Below, in pieces: positions 1 to 7,840 of a DNA stretch of 28,942 bases (within the stretch, counting starts at the first letter, position 1; every line of letters begins with the position of its first letter). The position numbers and the translations under genes were made by a program. Source of the DNA: MESE01 sp036675035 (GTDB taxonomy: Bacteria > Pseudomonadota > Gammaproteobacteria > Burkholderiales > Burkholderiaceae_D); NCBI GenBank assembly GCA_036675035.1, contig JAKFFO010000128.1, forward strand, positions 1 through 28,942. Direction: 5' to 3'. The notes below the pieces were generated by a model that was not told where the DNA came from, did no database searches, and saw only the letters and a list, made by a program, of their open reading frames with translations.

Positions 1-307
1 GCATCGTCGACGCTGCAATAATTTTGCAAATCAACAAGAAATCATGATCGGCTCTGGTCTCGTCTACGCTGGTTGCCGTGAACGCTGGTCTCGTTGTCGG
101 TCATTTGCCACAGTCGAATACAAAGCAATTAGTTGGTGATACTATTTATTTCCATGATGAAACATCACCCACATTCACGGTGGCGGTCATCGGAGCGGTA
201 GACGCACCCGGATATAAAAATCGTGTATCCCGGCACAATGACCGATGTTCCGCTTAAGGTCTGACCATATCAGCAATGTGATGACGTTTAAGGACAAGGG
301 ATGCTAT
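1..307. other. Left edge of window, no assignable gene
   Basis: No convincing gene is seen here. One plus-strand frame stays open from 48 to the stop at 252-254 (69 codons). It has no ATG; its only in-frame bacterial-type start is a GTG at 78, without a Shine-Dalgarno sequence. Its translation is not low-complexity and contains segments such as VGDTIYFHDE and TFTVAVIGAVDAPGY, so it could be a decayed or truncated gene fragment, but I do not recognise a family. The decamer CTGGTCTCGT occurs twice (54-63 and 85-94). The last ~55 bases form the leader of the downstream cyclic-di-GMP gene. Confidence 0.3.
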
Positions 308-3300
308 ATGGAAGCAATCGGAGCGAGTCCTGAATCGGCGACACGCCGGCTTACGCAAACCGTTCAAGCGAAGTCCGCTGCAAATTCAGGTGATTCGACC
401 GTAAGCCGGCCGGCCGATGAGCACGGACTTGCTGCCATGTATGCAGTGGTCGCTGCGGTCAACGAGACCATCCTGCGAGCCAGAACCCCAGACGAGTTAT
501 ACCCGCGCTTGTGCGAGGCAGTCGCGCAGAGTGATATGTCATTGACTGCGGCGGTCATCGTTGTCGATCCGGACAATCCGGACAATCCGGACACTGGACG
601 GCCCCGGCTTGTTGCCGCCTCCGGCAACGCTGCGCAATTGCTGGCGCAGGCAAATATATCCGAATGCGAAAAAGGAATCCCGGACTGGCCGTGGCTGGCA
701 GGCATCCCGGTCAAGACTCGGGAATGCTGCGTCAGCAACGATCTGCTCGCAGATGACCGTATGCGGGCCTGGCATGAGGTGGCCAAAGGCAGCGGCATCG
801 CTTCCGCGGCCGCAGTGCCGGTGATGCGTGCCGGTCATGTGATCGGCGTCGTTCTGTTGCTTTCATCCGCCAAAAATACATTTGTCGGCGAGATCGTGAA
901 ATTGATCGAGCGCATGGCGGAAAACATTGTTTTTGCACTGGATAACTTCGAGCGCGACGTTGAACGCGCGCGCACGGAGCGGGCGCGGCGAGAAAGCGAG
1001 GAAAAGTACCGCCGCATCCTGGAAAGCATCGACGATGCGTATTTCGAGGTCGATCTCAGGGGGCGGCCAGTGTTGCGCAATCCGGCGTTCTACCGCATCC
1101 TCGGTTATACCGCCGATGAGCTCGGGTATGCGGATAACCGCCAATCGCAGACACCGGAAATGGCGGCCGTCGTATTCCGCGCATTCAACGAGGTCTACCG
1201 TACCGGCGAGTCCAAGCAAAGCGCCAACTGGGAATATGTCCACAAGAACGGCAGCACCGTGCAGGTGGAGGGATCGGTGCAACTTACCCGCGATGCGGCT
1301 GGCCAGCCGATTGGCTTTCGCGGCATTATCCGTGACATTACCAAGCGCCGGCGCGAAGAACGGCTGCTGGCGCTGGAACACACGATCACGCTGGGCTTGG
1401 CCGAAGCGACCACAACGCGGCGCGCCGCGCGCATGGTGATTCGCACCATCTGCGAATCGGAGAACTGGGAATCGGCCGGCTATTGGGTCCCGGGCGACGA
1501 GCCCGGCAGCCTGCGCCTGGATGTCGGCTGGGCCAACACCAACATGTCCGACACCGCACGGGAATTTTACAAGGACAAGGTCGGCAGCCTGACCGTATCG
1601 CGGCACGGATATCTGCGCGGCGTCTGGGATTCGGGTAAGCCCAACTGGATTGCCGACGTCCGGAAAAACCAAAGTTTCATGACGAAGGCCGGCGCCTACG
1701 TGATGTCCGATGCCGAGCAACTAGCCGCCTTTTATGTACCCATCATCTCGGACGGCCAGGTGGTGGCCCTGTTCTCGTTCTCCAACTCGACGATACGCGA
1801 ACCCGATGAGCGGCTGCTGCAAACGGTCAGTGTCATCGGCAGCCAGTTCGCCCAGTTCCTGCAGCGCCGCCAGGCAGAAAAAATCGTGCGCGAAAGCGAA
1901 GAACGGTTCCGTGCGCTGACCAACCTGTCAACGGACTGGTACTGGGAACAGAATGCCGACTGCCGCTTCACCCGCATGGAAAGCCGGCATGCGAACAAGG
2001 ACGAGATCCGGCAACTGCTGCTGGGCAAACGCACCTGGGAAACCGGCTTCGAGATCCAGTGCGACGACGGCTGGGACGGTTTCCGGCGCATCATTGCAGC
2101 GCATCAGCCGTTTCGCGACATCATCATGCATCGCATGCTCGACGACGGCAAACCGTACTACATCAGTGTCAGCGGTGAGCCGGTGGTCGGACCGGACGGG
2201 CAGATGATCGGCTATCGGGGCGTGTCGCGCGAAATCACCGACCAGAAAATCGCCGAAGAACGCATCCAGTACCTGGCCACGCACGATGGCTTGACCGGCC
2301 TGCCCAACCGGGTCCTGTTCAGCCACCTGCTCAACAGTGCCATTGCAACTGCCCAGCGGTACGGCCGCAGCTTTGCAGTGCTGTTCGTCGATCTTGACCG
2401 CTTCAAGTTCATCAACGATACCTTGGGGCATGAAGCCGGCGATATGCTGTTGCGCGAGATTACCGCCCGCTTTCGCACGACCTTGCGCGCCAGCGATGTG
2501 ATCGCGCGCATGGGCGGCGACGAGTTCGTGGTGCTGGTGCAGGAAATGAGCGACCGCAGCCAGGCCGAAGCTGTCGCACGCAAGTTGCTCAATGCAGCCA
2601 TCGAACCGATCATGCTGAAGGAGCAGGAATGCCGCGTGACGGCCAGCATCGGCATTGCGCTGTATGCAACAGACGGGGACGATGAGCAATCACTGATGAA
2701 GAATGCCGATATCGCGATGTATTTCGCGAAGGAAGAAGGCAAGAACAATTTCCAGTTTTATTCACGCGAGATCAAGACCCAGTCGCTGGAACGCCTGATG
2801 CTGGAAAGCTATCTGCGCCATGCATTGGAACGCGAGGAATTGTCATTGCAATACCAGGCCAAGGTCGACTTGCGGCACGATACGATCACCGGTGTGGAAG
2901 CGCTGCTGCGCTGGCACAATACGACGCTGGGATCGATGTCGCCGGCGCAGTTCATTCCGGTGGCCGAGGAAACCGGCCTGATCGTACCGATCGGCAAATG
3001 GGTTTTGCATGCGGCGTGTGCGCAAAATGTCGCGTGGCAAAAGCAGGGCTTGCCGCCGATCTGCATGGCGGTCAATCTGTCGGTGCGCCAGTTCGCCGAC
3101 CCGCATCTGCTTGATGATATCGCGACGGTGCTGCAGCAGACGGGGATGGCGCCGCAGTTGCTGGAGCTGGAAATTACCGAGGGTATGGTGGTGCATAACC
3201 CGGAGCAGGCGATCAAGCTGCTGACGGCGATCAAACAGATGGGGGTGCGGCTGGCGATCGATGATTTCGGCACCGGATATTCATCGCTGGGGCAGCTCAA

Positions 3301-3574
3301 GAACTTTCCGATCGATACGCTGAAGGTGGACCGGTCATTCATTCGCGACATTGCCACCGATGCGGGCGACCGGGCCATTACCGAGGCGATCATTGCGATG
3401 GGAAAAACGTTGAGCCTGACCGTGGTGGCCGAGGGAGTCGAAACGCAAGCGCAAGCCAATTTCCTGCGCGACAATGCGTGCGACGAAATGCAGGGCTATT
3501 ACTTCAGCAAACCGATTGCGCCGGAAGAATTTGCGACGCTGATGCGAGAACACATGAGCGATCTGCAGACATAA
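308..3574 (+). CDS. GAF-PAS-GAF-PAS-GGDEF-EAL cyclic-di-GMP signalling protein
   Basis: Predicted cytoplasmic sensor that makes and/or breaks cyclic-di-GMP. Numbered from the ATG at 308 (1088 aa), the order is GAF-like (about 40-215), PAS (about 235-350), second GAF (about 360-525), second PAS (about 535-645), GGDEF (about 655-815) and EAL (about 830-1080). The cyclase signature GGDEF is intact at 736-740. An inhibitory I-site RASD lies five residues before it (727-730). The phosphodiesterase half keeps EALLRW (from 864), ELEITEG, DDFGTGYSSL and VVAEGVET, so both halves look competent. No transmembrane segment or signal peptide is visible. The ATG at 308 is preferred over those at 245 and 281 because AAGGGA sits seven bases upstream. 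A three-copy 9-bp tandem repeat inside the first GAF domain gives a DNPDNPD loop. Ligands of the sensory domains cannot be told from sequence. Confidence 0.93.
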   Translation: MEAIGASPESATRRLTQTVQAKSAANSGDSTVSRPADEHGLAAMYAVVAAVNETILRARTPDELYPRLCEAVAQSDMSLTAAVIVVDPDNPDNPDTGRPRLVAASGNAAQLLAQANISECEKGIPDWPWLAGIPVKTRECCVSNDLLADDRMRAWHEVAKGSGIASAAAVPVMRAGHVIGVVLLLSSAKNTFVGEIVKLIERMAENIVFALDNFERDVERARTERARRESEEKYRRILESIDDAYFEVDLRGRPVLRNPAFYRILGYTADELGYADNRQSQTPEMAAVVFRAFNEVYRTGESKQSANWEYVHKNGSTVQVEGSVQLTRDAAGQPIGFRGIIRDITKRRREERLLALEHTITLGLAEATTTRRAARMVIRTICESENWESAGYWVPGDEPGSLRLDVGWANTNMSDTAREFYKDKVGSLTVSRHGYLRGVWDSGKPNWIADVRKNQSFMTKAGAYVMSDAEQLAAFYVPIISDGQVVALFSFSNSTIREPDERLLQTVSVIGSQFAQFLQRRQAEKIVRESEERFRALTNLSTDWYWEQNADCRFTRMESRHANKDEIRQLLLGKRTWETGFEIQCDDGWDGFRRIIAAHQPFRDIIMHRMLDDGKPYYISVSGEPVVGPDGQMIGYRGVSREITDQKIAEERIQYLATHDGLTGLPNRVLFSHLLNSAIATAQRYGRSFAVLFVDLDRFKFINDTLGHEAGDMLLREITARFRTTLRASDVIARMGGDEFVVLVQEMSDRSQAEAVARKLLNAAIEPIMLKEQECRVTASIGIALYATDGDDEQSLMKNADIAMYFAKEEGKNNFQFYSREIKTQSLERLMLESYLRHALEREELSLQYQAKVDLRHDTITGVEALLRWHNTTLGSMSPAQFIPVAEETGLIVPIGKWVLHAACAQNVAWQKQGLPPICMAVNLSVRQFADPHLLDDIATVLQQTGMAPQLLELEITEGMVVHNPEQAIKLLTAIKQMGVRLAIDDFGTGYSSLGQLKNFPIDTLKVDRSFIRDIATDAGDRAITEAIIAMGKTLSLTVVAEGVETQAQANFLRDNACDEMQGYYFSKPIAPEEFATLMREHMSDLQT
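569..594 (+). repeat. 9-bp tandem repeat within GAF domain coding region
   Basis: Three consecutive copies of CCGGACAAT (the last ends CAC) occur in frame and encode repeated Pro-Asp-Asn. The region probably forms a surface loop in the first GAF domain; copy-number slippage would stay in frame. Confidence 0.75.
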
Positions 3575-3603
3575 CGCGCGAACGATTCATGGTCACGCAA
3601 GCA

Positions 3604-3637
3604 GCGAAAAATTCGCAGTGAAAGTCGCCCACTTCAC
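3604..3637 (-). terminator. Possible terminator of the sorbosone dehydrogenase-like gene
   Basis: On the minus strand GTGAAGT and ACTTTCAC pair around a GGGCG loop, with one bulged A. The stem overlaps the stop codon. AATTTTTC follows a few bases later. The stem is short and the T tract is not immediately adjacent, so this is a weak rho-independent candidate between two convergent genes. Confidence 0.35.
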
Positions 3638-5034
3638 TTGCCGGTCAAATAGAGCCGATAAATCGCACCGGCATAGTCGTCCGAGACGAGAATGCCGCCG
3701 CTTGCATCGGCGATCGCGTCGACTGGACGTCCCCATGCCGTACGTGCATCCGGGTCGGTAACAAAGCCGGATATCAAATTCATTTCCGGTCCCGGGTTGC
3801 CATTGGCATCGAATGGAAAATAGACGACTTTGAAGCCGGCGCGCAGGCTGCTGCAATTCCAGCAACCATGCAGTGCCACTACGGCGCCGTTGCGATAGCC
3901 GGCCGGAACATTGGTGTCGTGCAGAAAGCTCAGGCCGAGCGGAGTTGAATGCGCGCGAATCCCTTTTGCTGCGCGCTCGGTGCTGGAACAATCGAGATTC
4001 GCGCCATCACGGTTCAACGAAAAATCCGGTACCTGTTCCAGGTTGGTCATGCCGGGATTTGGAATCGGATGGCAGAATGGCCAGCCATAGTTTCCGCCAT
4101 CACGAATTCGCGTGAATAATTCGGGCGGGTTTTCGTCTACGAAATCCTGCATGATGCGGCCGTAATCGGATACGCCGTCGCCATCGAAATCATTGTCGAA
4201 TGGATAAGGCGTTTCGTCGCGGCCTATCAAGGCGGCCCATAGCTGATCGGTGCCAGGCAGGAAATCAAGACCCTCCGCGTTGCGTATGCCGCGTGCAAAC
4301 AGGCGCCGATTCGCGCCATCGGCATCGTATTGGTAAATGGCGCCGCGTACCGGGTCGCTCGCAGCATCGTCCGGACATGCATTGCATGTCGACGCAATCG
4401 ATACATAGAGTTTATGATCCGGAGACAGCGCGATGTTTTTGAGCTGGTGATTGTATGCGCCGCGCAATTCCGGCGTTGAGTCATCCGGCAGGTCTGCAAC
4501 CACCACTTCCTGTTCGCCTACCTGCGTGGCGCCGTCAGTGTAAATGGAGCGCGTGATGCGATTCGACTCTGCAATGTAAAGATAGGTCGTGTCGGCAATC
4601 CGGTGAAACACCATGTCGTGCGGATTGACCAATCCACTGGCGAAGTCGAAACGTTGCGGCACATCATCCCCGCTATCGCGCAACAGGATTATCTGTCCGG
4701 ATCCCGGCACCGATACCAGCACGTCGCCATTCGGAGCGAGAGCCATGAAGCGTGCGCCCGCAACCCGCGCCCAAAGGCGTATGCCGAATCCTTGCGGTAC
4801 GTTCAATGATTTTCCGGACTCGAATGGTCCGTTGGCAAGCGGTTCCGGCACTTCAAGTGCTGTCCATGTGCTGGCCGGCGCCGCCGTTGCGCCAGAAGAT
4901 GAGTCGGACGCGGAAGGCGCGACCGCATTACCGCTTCCTCCACCGCCACAGGCACTGAGAAGAAGCAGGCAACATACAGTCGCCAATACATGCAATAACC
5001 TGGTGCATGAGCCAAAGGCAGGCAGGAATTTCAT
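3634..5034 (-). CDS. Sorbosone dehydrogenase-like (soluble glucose dehydrogenase fold) lipoprotein
   Basis: A 466-aa exported protein of the PQQ-dependent sugar/sorbosone dehydrogenase beta-propeller type. The N-terminus has a basic start, a hydrophobic stretch and the lipobox LLSAC with the lipidated Cys at residue 29. A Gly/Ser/Ala-rich linker to about residue 58 follows. Family-like blade segments include NPHDMVFH, HQLKNIALSPDHKLYVS, RGIRNAEGLDF, DGGNYGWPFCHP and GRPVDAIADASGGILVSDDYAGAIYRL. There is no CxxCH, so no heme c is expected. The protein likely sits in the periplasm on a membrane anchor and oxidises a sugar or aldose with electrons passed to the respiratory chain; the substrate is unknown. 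No PQQ-synthesis or partner cytochrome gene is nearby. The start codon has no strong ribosome site, but the signal peptide fixes it well. Confidence 0.85.
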   Translation of the reverse strand: MKFLPAFGSCTRLLHVLATVCCLLLLSACGGGGSGNAVAPSASDSSSGATAAPASTWTALEVPEPLANGPFESGKSLNVPQGFGIRLWARVAGARFMALAPNGDVLVSVPGSGQIILLRDSGDDVPQRFDFASGLVNPHDMVFHRIADTTYLYIAESNRITRSIYTDGATQVGEQEVVVADLPDDSTPELRGAYNHQLKNIALSPDHKLYVSIASTCNACPDDAASDPVRGAIYQYDADGANRRLFARGIRNAEGLDFLPGTDQLWAALIGRDETPYPFDNDFDGDGVSDYGRIMQDFVDENPPELFTRIRDGGNYGWPFCHPIPNPGMTNLEQVPDFSLNRDGANLDCSSTERAAKGIRAHSTPLGLSFLHDTNVPAGYRNGAVVALHGCWNCSSLRAGFKVVYFPFDANGNPGPEMNLISGFVTDPDARTAWGRPVDAIADASGGILVSDDYAGAIYRLYLTGK

Positions 5035-5426
5035 TTCAGCGAAATACAGGATCGGTCTCTGCAGAATGACACTGGAATCTATCGATTAGTGCCTGAAAAC
5101 ACGATAAAAGAACGATTTTCCTGATTGAGCGGCGGACAATATTTCCTGCGTTTTATTTGCTGTTTACTTCTGTCGGCGTATGACAAAATGCCCGGAGTCG
5201 CGGCGAGAGACATTGTTTGCCTGCTTCGCTGATGAACGTTGGCAATTTCCCGCAGCGGACGAAATAACAGGATTGCCGCTTCACGAATCTTCAACAGAGT
5301 TTGTTATTTATGCGTAGAACTTTATTGGCCGGCCGGCCCGAGATGATCGAACAGAAATGCCGCCGAATTGATGTATACAATTCAAATGTAGGGTAAATTC
5401 CGTATCCTCATACAAAAAATTGTCCC
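5035..5426. promoter_or_regulatory. Divergent intergenic region with a 19-bp inverted repeat
   Basis: This 392-base gap separates the lipoprotein (minus) from the AI-2E permease (plus). No convincing ORF is seen. GAATTG and CAATTC flank a seven-base spacer at 5365-5383, 44 bases upstream of the permease start, a plausible operator or promoter element. The half overlaps TATACA, which could serve as a -10 hexamer, but I cannot pair it with a good -35. A GGCCGGCCGG run lies near 5328. Nothing else stands out. Confidence 0.35.
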
Positions 5427-6440
5427 ATGCATTCTCCCATGAAGATCGACTTGCCCGTCATTGCTTCATACATCCTGGCGGCCGTTGCGTTGCTGATCGT
5501 GTTGGGAAAGGGGTTGCTGGCAGCTCTTTTTTCCGGCCTGCTGGTGTATTCGCTGGTGCATATCCTGACACCGCTGCTCGGAAGAAAAATCAGTGGCCAG
5601 CGCGCAAAAATGATTGCCGTTGCGTTGCTCAGCGCATTGATCGTGCTTTTATTATCGGCCGGTATATGGGGAACCATTTCGTTTCTGAAAAGCGATGCCG
5701 GCAGTTTTCCGGTGCTGCTTAAAAAACTGGCAGGAATCATCGAGGCGTCGCGCGGCCAGATTCCGGAGTGGCTCCGGGGCCGCCTGCCGGCAAGTGCGGA
5801 AGCATTGGGAGAAATGATCACCGAATGGCTGCGCGCCCACGCGGTCGAAGCAAAAACCATCGGACAGAAGGCAGGCCGCACGATCGCACATCTTCTGATC
5901 GGCATGGTGATTGGGGCGATGGCCGCACTTTACGATACCACCACAACGCACAATTACCGGCCATTGGCGGCGGCGCTTCACGAGAGAGTGGTCAACCTCA
6001 ATCTCGCGTTCAGGCGGATCGTCTTTGCGCAGGTCCGCATCGCCGCAATCAATGCAATATTTACCGCAATTTTTCTGGTAATTATCCTGCCGCTGGCAGG
6101 GGTTGATCTGCCTTTGCAAAAAACCATGATTGCAGTCACGTTTTTTGCCGGACTGCTACCGGTGATCGGAAACCTGATCTCGAATACCGTGATCGTCATT
6201 ATCGGTCTGTCGCATTCCTTGAATACCGCGATTGCCGCATTGGTATTCCTCGTGGCGATTCACAAGCTGGAATATTTTCTGAACGCGAAGATCATCGGGT
6301 CGCATATCGATGCGCGTGCCTGGGAGCTATTGGCAGCGATGCTTGTGATGGAGTCAGTCTTTGGGCTACCCGGCATTGTTGCTGCGCCGGTGCTTTATGC
6401 ATACATAAAGAAGGAATTGTCGGATCGTGCGCTGGTATGA
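5427..6440 (+). CDS. AI-2E family (PerM/TqsA/YdiK-type) membrane transporter
   Basis: A 337-aa polytopic inner-membrane protein. Its hydrophobic segment pattern fits the AI-2E transporter family: two to three helices at the N-terminus, a hydrophilic amphipathic middle portion (about 90-160), then a cluster of helices to the C-terminus. The C-terminal third has the family-like run GLLPVIGNLISN followed by HKLEYFLNAKIIG and a PGIVAAPVLYAYIK end. Members have been linked to autoinducer-2 or other small-solute export; the substrate here cannot be assigned. The start may be the ATG at 5427 or the in-frame ATG at 5442; neither has a clear ribosome site. The length is typical of the family. It appears to be transcribed alone. 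Confidence 0.88.
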   Translation: MHSPMKIDLPVIASYILAAVALLIVLGKGLLAALFSGLLVYSLVHILTPLLGRKISGQRAKMIAVALLSALIVLLLSAGIWGTISFLKSDAGSFPVLLKKLAGIIEASRGQIPEWLRGRLPASAEALGEMITEWLRAHAVEAKTIGQKAGRTIAHLLIGMVIGAMAALYDTTTTHNYRPLAAALHERVVNLNLAFRRIVFAQVRIAAINAIFTAIFLVIILPLAGVDLPLQKTMIAVTFFAGLLPVIGNLISNTVIVIIGLSHSLNTAIAALVFLVAIHKLEYFLNAKIIGSHIDARAWELLAAMLVMESVFGLPGIVAAPVLYAYIKKELSDRALV

Positions 6441-6457
6441 CAAGACGACGCAGCAAG

Positions 6458-6511
6458 ACGGAGTGGTCAGAACGCGGGCAGATGAATTCGATTGTGTCCT
6501 GATCACTCCGT
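6458..6511. repeat. 13-bp inverted repeat between convergent genes
   Basis: The arms 6458-6470 and 6499-6511 (ACGGAGTGGTCAG against CTGATCACTCCGT) pair over 13 positions with one G-T wobble, enclosing 28 bases. The repeat sits between the ends of the AI-2E permease and the small minus-strand gene. It could act as a bidirectional stop or RNA 3'-end stabiliser, but no T tract follows on either strand. Confidence 0.5.
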
Positions 6512-6522
6512 TGCGGTGCAGC

Positions 6523-6774
6523 TTACCTGCCGTGACCGGCGTCCCCTAAACTCTTGACGCTGGTGATCGCATAGCCCTTTGAATTTATTTGCTGAAAGGG
6601 TTCCTCTATTGCGAAGGCCGACAGGGCTCCGTCATTTTCATCGAAATCAATGCTGCGCTCCGCCGCTTCCCAATCGATATTGGTCGCTTCCTGGGGAATT
6701 TCTTTTCCTTCCGGAACAGCCAAATACGAATATTGCCCGCCGTTTTCGGGGCGCTTGTAAATATCCAGTCTCAT
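6523..6774 (-). CDS. Small DUF6139-like protein
   Basis: An 83-aa soluble acidic protein beginning MRLDIYKRPENGG. It has a charged middle with NIDWEAAERSIDFDEND and ends near SVKSLG. It matches my recollection of the Burkholderiales DUF6139 family (MR-DIY-R start, conserved DW), whose function is unknown; the family name is from memory and unchecked. The start is supported by AAGGA seven bases upstream of the ATG. No signal peptide or membrane segment is present. It lies downstream of terC on the same strand, separated by about 110 bases and a possible terminator, so it is probably its own unit. Confidence 0.7.
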   Translation of the reverse strand: MRLDIYKRPENGGQYSYLAVPEGKEIPQEATNIDWEAAERSIDFDENDGALSAFAIEEPFQQINSKGYAITSVKSLGDAGHGR

Positions 6775-6839
6775 AATTTGATCCTTAGCAAGAATAACGT
6801 TCCGTTTTGACTGCCAGCCGAAGTAAAGGTTGCGAGCGA

Positions 6840-6873
6840 AATAAGAAGGCGGTTTTCGGTTATTTCTCCGCCT
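6840..6873 (-). terminator. Probable rho-independent terminator of terC
   Basis: On the minus strand AGGCGG and CCGCCT flank a 15-base A-rich loop and are followed directly by TCTTATT. It begins about 15 bases after the terC stop codon. The stem is only six pairs, so the call is tentative. Confidence 0.45.
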
Positions 6874-6887
6874 CCGCTTTCCTTTCT

Positions 6888-7646
6888 CTACCCTCGTTCC
6901 TCATCCGATGCATAAGGGGCGCGAAGGTGCACTGGTGTGGCTGCGCGCCGCCGCATTCTTATATTCAACATCTCAACCACCACCGAGAACGCCATTGCGC
7001 TATAGACGTAGCCTTTCGGTACATGATGGCCGAAACCTTCTGCGATCAGCACAACGCCGACGACCACCAGGAAAGATAAGGCAAGCATCTTGATGGTCGG
7101 ATGCGCGGACACGAAGCGACCGATCGGGCCGGCAAAGACCATCATCAGTCCAACCGACACGATCACTGCTGCAATCATCACTGAAACCTGCTCTACCATA
7201 CCGACCGCAGTAATAATCGAATCCAGAGAAAACACGATATCGATCAGCATGATTTGCACGATGATTGCTGTAAAGGTTGCCTTGACCGCGTTCGTCTGGT
7301 GACCTTCTTCACCTTCGAGCGACTGATGAATTTCACCGACGCTTTTCCATAGCAGGAACAAGCCGCCGGCAATCAGTACCAGATCGCGTCCTGAGACTTC
7401 TTGCCCGAGGACCGAAAACAGCGGTGCGGTAAGGCCGACAATCCAGGCGAGAACGAGTAACAGGCCGATACGCATGAACATCGCCCCAAACAAGCCGATC
7501 TTGCGTGCAAGTTCTTGTTGGTGCTTCGGCAGCCGGTCGACCAGGATCGAGATGAAAATAATATTGTCGATACCCAGCACTAATTCGAGCGCGGTAAGGG
7601 TCGCAAATGCGACCCAGATTTGCGGGTCTGTCAGTAACTCGAACAT
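6888..7646 (-). CDS. TerC-family integral membrane protein
   Basis: A 252-aa protein with about seven transmembrane helices. It has the two acidic intramembrane signatures of the TerC superfamily: LELVLGIDNIIF (E21, D27) and LIDIVFSLDSI (D136, D142). These residues are proposed to form the metal pathway in TerC/Alx/MeeF-type exporters, which are implicated in manganese export or metallation of exported proteins; the exact substrate is inferred only. The C-terminus is basic (RMRRRA) after the last helix. The start has a strong site (AAGGAGA upstream of the ATG). It follows the Bax-inhibitor gene on the same strand, separated by about 194 bases containing two hairpins. I looked for a yybP-ykoY manganese riboswitch in the leader and did not see its conserved core. 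Confidence 0.9.
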   Translation of the reverse strand: MFELLTDPQIWVAFATLTALELVLGIDNIIFISILVDRLPKHQQELARKIGLFGAMFMRIGLLLVLAWIVGLTAPLFSVLGQEVSGRDLVLIAGGLFLLWKSVGEIHQSLEGEEGHQTNAVKATFTAIIVQIMLIDIVFSLDSIITAVGMVEQVSVMIAAVIVSVGLMMVFAGPIGRFVSAHPTIKMLALSFLVVVGVVLIAEGFGHHVPKGYVYSAMAFSVVVEMLNIRMRRRAATPVHLRAPYASDEERG

Positions 7647-7704
7647 GCAGGATTCTCCTTGTTATTGGTGATGTGCCTTTCGGCGTTTTTTCGGGCCACA
7701 AATC

Positions 7705-7730
7705 GCCCCGCGATTGCATGATGGCGGGGC
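7705..7730 (-). terminator. GC-rich hairpin between YccA/BI-1 gene and terC
   Basis: GCCCCGC and GCGGGGC form a perfect 7-bp stem around a 12-base loop. Read on the minus strand it lies after the Bax-inhibitor gene and 59 bases before terC. No uridine run follows, so it may be an intrinsic terminator, a processing site or part of the terC leader. Confidence 0.35.
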
Positions 7731-7777
7731 GCTTTCTATTAAATCGTACCGAAGGTTATCTAAGTCTCAGAGAATTC

Positions 7778-7810
7778 GAGGATGTAGCAGCAGCACTGCG
7801 AGACATCCTC
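7778..7810 (-). repeat. Perfect 8-bp inverted repeat 3' of the BI-1 gene
   Basis: GAGGATGT and ACATCCTC pair around a 17-base loop that itself contains self-complementary GCAG/CTGC triplets. It begins 31 bases after the Bax-inhibitor gene stop on the minus strand. There is no T tract, so the role (transcript end or leader structure) is unclear. Confidence 0.45.
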
Positions 7811-7840
7811 GAAAGCCAATGCCGACCGGCTTGCGCCTGT

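Noticed and set aside
5079..5294. 71-aa minus-strand frame upstream of the lipoprotein gene
   Set aside because: No ribosome site, no recognisable motif, and composition unlike neighbouring genes.
7647..7840. Possible yybP-ykoY manganese riboswitch before terC
   Set aside because: I searched the minus-strand leader for the conserved GGGGAGUAG-type core and did not find it; only generic hairpins are present.
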